Assembly (NCBI RefSeq): GCF_000382045.1
Contig: NZ_KB907464.1
Location: 1 to 64,000 of the forward strand
DNA: 64,000 bases
Source of the DNA: Variovorax atrisoli 110B
GTDB lineage: Bacteria; Pseudomonadota; Gammaproteobacteria; Burkholderiales; Burkholderiaceae_C
Reading direction: 5' to 3'
Shown in pieces: positions 61,022 to 64,000 of the stretch. Within the stretch, counting starts at the first letter, position 1. Every line of letters starts with the position of its first letter. The notes under the pieces were generated by a model that was not told the DNA's origin, ran no database searches, and saw only the letters and a program-made list of their open reading frames with translations. A program made the position numbers and the translations under genes.

Positions 61022-62719
61022 ATGACCACCCGCCGGTTCCATCACGTCGTCTTCGCCGACGATTTCTTCCGTTCTTCCGCCAACGGGCTCCAGTACCACG
61101 TCGCCAACCGGCGCTTCCTTCGAGGCTTCTTCGACTCCGCGCTGGGCCGCCTGGGCCTGCCCGCGAGCGAGGTCGCGCCGATGTCCGAGGGCGGGCGTAT
61201 CGACGTCGCCCGCCTCATGGACCGGCTGGAGCTGCCCTGCACGCCCGCCGGCTGGGCGCGCGCCTGCGTGACCGACCTCGCGCCGCTGGCCGGCCGCGAC
61301 GGCATGCCGGCCTTCGGCCCCGGCTGCCTGGTGATCGGCTGGGGCCTCACGCCTGCGCAGCAGTGCTGCATCGACACCTGCGGCGCCAGCTACCTCGACA
61401 TCGAGATCGATCCGCGCCGCTTCACCGAGCACCTGCACTTCTGCGCGCGCACCAACGACCCCGCCATCGAAGCCGCGCTTCTGGCACGCCGCGTGGACGA
61501 GGAGCTGTTCTGGAACCACGCGAGCGCGCTCAAGGGCCGCTTCGCGCGCCACGGCGCCGGATCGCTCTTCGACGCGAGGCTGCGCGTGGGCCTCTTCTTC
61601 GGCCAGAGCCTGGTGGACCTGTCGCTCGTCAGCGGCGGCCGCACCATGCACCCGGCCAGCGTGATCGCGCCGCTGCGCGAGCTGGCCCGGGGCGTGGACC
61701 TGCTGGTGGTCAAGCCGCATCCGTACGAGCCCGCGCTGCACGACCTGGCGCCCATCGCGCGCGCCATTCCCAACGTGGCATGGACGCGCGAGAACACCTA
61801 TGCGCTTCTGTCGGCGGGCAATGTGCATTTCGCGGCCAGCCTGTCTTCCAGCGTCCTGATCGAGGCGCGCTACTTCCGCAAGCCCGCCCACGCGCTGATC
61901 CGCGCCGACCGCAACGCGGGCGAGCTGCTGCCGGCCGCCTGCTCGGGCTGGATACCGGTGGGTGCGGATCTGGGATCGAAGGACTTCATGGCAGCCGCCT
62001 GCGGCATGGAAGAAGAAGGCACCGCCGTCGACGCCGTGCGCAGCTTCGCGGCCTGGCCCTCCACGGCCATCGACCGCGCCTTCCTCACGCGCTGGGGTCT
62101 CGACGACCGGGCCGCCGGCCTGCCCGCGGTGGCCGAACTGCAGCTGGACCGCCCCTACCTGTTCCGGCCCGGCAGCCCCGCGACGGGCTGGCTGAGCCAC
62201 GGCTGGTCGGGCTTCGACGGCGAGGGCGCGCGCAGCGAGGGGGAGCTTGCCTGCCTCGTGGTGCCGCTGCCCGCGCTGTCGGCGCCGTCACAGGCCTGCG
62301 TGCAATCGCTGTCGCATCGGCAGCCCTACCGCGTGGAGGTGCGCGTCGACTATTGCGGCAACGCCAGGTCCACCAGCGTGCACGCGATGTTCGACGGGAT
62401 GGTGCTGCCAAGCCAGCAGACGACCGGCGCACGGCGGCGCAGCCTGGTGTTCGAGGTCGAACCGGCCGCGGGCCGCAAATGCCTGGTGCTGCAGTTCGTC
62501 GTGGCCGGTACCGGCGTGCGCGGCGGCCCGATGCGCAGGCGCGCGGCGCCTCCGGCCTTCACGATCAGGAAGCTGCAGGTGTCGCTGCGCATGGGCCGGG
62601 GCGTGATCTCCGCGCCGCCGAAGGCGAAGGCGGTGCGATGGCCCGAGTTGCATCCGGTGCGCGCGATGGCCCGGAGGGTCCGTGCGTTGATCGATTCGGC
62701 GCGCGGAATCGCAGGCTGA
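61022..62719 (+). CDS. Capsule/polysaccharide biosynthesis-like protein (KPHP motif)
   Basis: This protein of about 565 aa starts MTTRRFHHVVFADDFFRSSA. Residues 20-320 look like a polysaccharide-synthesis glycosyltransferase related to the KpsC/KpsS/LipA group. The diagnostic feature is VDLLVVKPHPYEPALHDL with KPHP at 231-234, followed by VAWTRENTYALLSAGNVHFA and SLSSSVLIEARYFRKPAHAL. The C-terminal 200 residues are different (a beta-rich unknown domain). ATG 61022 is preferred to an in-frame TTG 12 nt earlier. No capsule operon is visible on the left. Possibly involved in surface glycan assembly. Confidence 0.7.
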   Translation: MTTRRFHHVVFADDFFRSSANGLQYHVANRRFLRGFFDSALGRLGLPASEVAPMSEGGRIDVARLMDRLELPCTPAGWARACVTDLAPLAGRDGMPAFGPGCLVIGWGLTPAQQCCIDTCGASYLDIEIDPRRFTEHLHFCARTNDPAIEAALLARRVDEELFWNHASALKGRFARHGAGSLFDARLRVGLFFGQSLVDLSLVSGGRTMHPASVIAPLRELARGVDLLVVKPHPYEPALHDLAPIARAIPNVAWTRENTYALLSAGNVHFAASLSSSVLIEARYFRKPAHALIRADRNAGELLPAACSGWIPVGADLGSKDFMAAACGMEEEGTAVDAVRSFAAWPSTAIDRAFLTRWGLDDRAAGLPAVAELQLDRPYLFRPGSPATGWLSHGWSGFDGEGARSEGELACLVVPLPALSAPSQACVQSLSHRQPYRVEVRVDYCGNARSTSVHAMFDGMVLPSQQTTGARRRSLVFEVEPAAGRKCLVLQFVVAGTGVRGGPMRRRAAPPAFTIRKLQVSLRMGRGVISAPPKAKAVRWPELHPVRAMARRVRALIDSARGIAG

Positions 62720-62891
62720 CGCAGGTAGCCTTCCGCCGCGTGCGCTTGCCTGGGCAGCCGGAGCCCACGAGCCGAAGACTGACGCCCTCGCTGCAGGCAG
62801 GCTGGCAGCCGGCAGAGCCGGACCGACGGAAATTGGCCTTCGCCGGCACGCATGCATTCGCATGCGCCGCACGAACACAGGAGAGTTCCGG

Positions 62892-63257
62892 ATGTCCGAG
62901 ACCCACAAGGCAATCCTCGAGAAGGCCAATGCCGCCATCGCCCAGGGCGACCACGAAGGATTTCTCACGTTCTGCACCGACGACACGAAGTGGACCTTCG
63001 TCGGCGACAGAACCCTCGACGGCAAGCAGGCGGTGCGTGAATGGATGGCGACCGCCTACCTGGAGCCACCCCGGTTCGAGGTGCACCGCCTGATCGCCGA
63101 CGGCGACTTTCTCGCTGCCCTCGGCGAGATCACGCTGAAGGACGAAACCGGCAAGGCGACCCGCCATGCGTACTGCGATGTCTGGCGCTTGCGCGATGGC
63201 CGGCTGGCCGAACTGCAGGCCTTCGTCGTCGAAGCCCGCCCGCAGGCGCAGGGCTGA
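62892..63257 (+). CDS. SnoaL/NTF2-like protein
   Basis: This 121-aa cone-fold protein of the NTF2/SnoaL superfamily has ILEKANAAIAQGDHEGFLTF, then WTFVGDRTLDGKQAVREWMA and GEITLKDETGKATRHAYCDV. It ends RDGRLAELQAFVVE. Many such proteins are small-molecule isomerases or detoxification enzymes, and others have no known activity. Start ATG 62892 with GAGAGTTCCG upstream. It stands alone between the KPHP-motif gene and the partial glycosyltransferase-like gene. Confidence 0.85.
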   Translation: MSETHKAILEKANAAIAQGDHEGFLTFCTDDTKWTFVGDRTLDGKQAVREWMATAYLEPPRFEVHRLIADGDFLAALGEITLKDETGKATRHAYCDVWRLRDGRLAELQAFVVEARPQAQG

Positions 63258-63264
63258 CGGCCGC

Positions 63265-64000
63265 CTATCGCTGCGCGTTCGACGCCGCAAGCCCGTGCAA
63301 CAGCACGACCCAGTGCTGTAGCCGCTCGATGGCCGCCTGCCGGCCGTCGGCAGTGCGCGCCGCGTCATCGGCCGCCGCCGCGAGCAGTTCCTCCGCCACG
63401 CCCGCCACGGCCCGTGCGAACTTCGGCGCGTCGCCGCGCCACACCACCACGCGGTGCGCCAGCCCGAGCTGCGCCGCGCGGCCCGCGTTGATCGCCTGCT
63501 CGGGCTGGTCGGTGAGCAGCAGCAGGATCGGCCTGCGGTAGACCGCCGCGATCGACAGCGCCGCCATGCCCGGTGCCGAGACGATGAAGGCGCTGTGCGC
63601 GGCTGCCTCGATCCAGTGCTCGTCGCGCGCGTGCCAGTGCGGGCGGTGCGCATAGCCCTCGCCGACGAGGTGCGCGGGCACGCCGGCGTCGGCGAGCCCC
63701 TGCTCCAGCCCGTCGGCCAGCGCCGGTTCCTGGAAGTGCGGGTTGAGGTAGACGGCCGCGACACGATGCTGCGTCGCATCGCCCCTGTCCACCGCGTCGA
63801 CCACGGCCACCGGCGTGGCCAGCCGGTGACGGCCGCGTTCGTCGTGCCGGGGCTCGCCGTAGGCGAAGTCGTGCTCGATGCGCGCGAGGCTGCGGTCGAT
63901 CTGCCAGGCCACGATGCGGCCGAACAGACGGGCGACGAAGCCCGGCATGCGTCCGCCGAAGTTGGTCTCCAGCGCATGCCGCAGGCTCGCGCCGTACACG
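63265..64000 (-). CDS. Partial glycosyltransferase-like protein (5' end outside window)
   Basis: At least 244 C-terminal residues are in view and the frame is open to the right edge, so the start lies outside. The text AAVYLNPHFQEPALADGLEQ, SAFIVSAPGMAALSIAAVYR and RPILLLLTDQPEQAINAGRA resembles the nucleotide-sugar-binding half of GT-B glycosyltransferases, with a GMAALSIA loop and a DQPEQAINA acceptor/donor turn. No exact family was assigned. It may belong to the same surface-glycan function as the gene at 61022-62719. Visible end RLQHWVVLLHGLAASNAQR. Confidence 0.6.
   Translation of the reverse strand, partial: VYGASLRHALETNFGGRMPGFVARLFGRIVAWQIDRSLARIEHDFAYGEPRHDERGRHRLATPVAVVDAVDRGDATQHRVAAVYLNPHFQEPALADGLEQGLADAGVPAHLVGEGYAHRPHWHARDEHWIEAAAHSAFIVSAPGMAALSIAAVYRRPILLLLTDQPEQAINAGRAAQLGLAHRVVVWRGDAPKFARAVAGVAEELLAAAADDAARTADGRQAAIERLQHWVVLLHGLAASNAQR

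Noticed and set aside
1..64000. CRISPR array, prophage, integron or insertion sequence
   Set aside because: No regularly spaced direct repeats, integrase, transposase or phage genes were seen; the repeats present are palindromic and intergenic.

Overview
The window is GC-rich chromosomal DNA from a beta-proteobacterium. Gene content and style point to the Burkholderiales, family Comamonadaceae, most likely Variovorax or a close relative. The signs are several Bug/TctC-type solute receptors without their permeases, a liv-type ABC operon flanked by two acyl-CoA ligases, KdpD/KdpE with a full kdp operon, Fe-type SodB, and dispersed palindromic intergenic repeats. No tRNA, rRNA, IS element, prophage or CRISPR array was seen. 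The genus is an inference; no alignment was run.

Layout. 1-4.8 kb: a partial Bug receptor, a PfpI-type protein, a divergent pair of citrate-synthase-family genes (one fused to a DNA-binding domain), and a membrane protein. 4.8-13.8 kb (minus strand): an AMP-dependent acyl-CoA ligase, livG, livH, livM, a periplasmic binding protein, livF and a PaaK-like ligase, apparently an uptake-plus-CoA-activation unit for an organic acid. A Crp/Fnr-type regulator is transcribed divergently across a perfect 18-bp palindrome. 15-19 kb: an SDR, a B3-like metallo-beta-lactamase fold protein, a Bug receptor and a VOC protein. 19.1-20.4 kb: a SufR-like putative Fe-S regulator immediately upstream of sodB. 20.4-26.0 kb: a three-gene RND efflux operon with a palindromic operator candidate.

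26.4-35.5 kb: the potassium-uptake locus, with a hairpin-rich leader ending in an intrinsic terminator, a 45-aa membrane ORF, kdpF, kdpA, kdpB, kdpC, two small unknown genes, kdpD and kdpE. 35.7-39.1 kb: an oxidoreductase and a coupled operon of an MGDG-synthase-like glycosyltransferase, a membrane protein and a dual-specificity-type phosphatase. 39.4-42.0 kb: NAD salvage (nadV and an NMN adenylyltransferase-Nudix fusion). 42.1-46.8 kb: a pseudouridine synthase, a winged-helix protein, a two-component system and a small secreted repeat protein. 46.9-50.9 kb: aqpZ, a dehydrogenase divergent from a LysR regulator, and an orphan ABC receptor.

51.0-56.8 kb: a six-gene minus-strand cluster encoding an outer-membrane-barrel-like protein with a C-terminal SdrD-type domain, three related secreted subunits, a further secreted protein and a pilus-type chaperone. 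This looks like an unconventional chaperone/usher-like surface-structure system and is the strongest candidate here for an undescribed system. 57-64 kb: htpG behind a sigma-32-like promoter, a lipoprotein, a Bug receptor, two polysaccharide/glycosyltransferase-like genes and an NTF2-like protein.

Three families of dispersed palindromic repeats occupy intergenic gaps. The most striking is a composite element of about 235-240 bp, present twice in inverted orientation about 33 kb apart.
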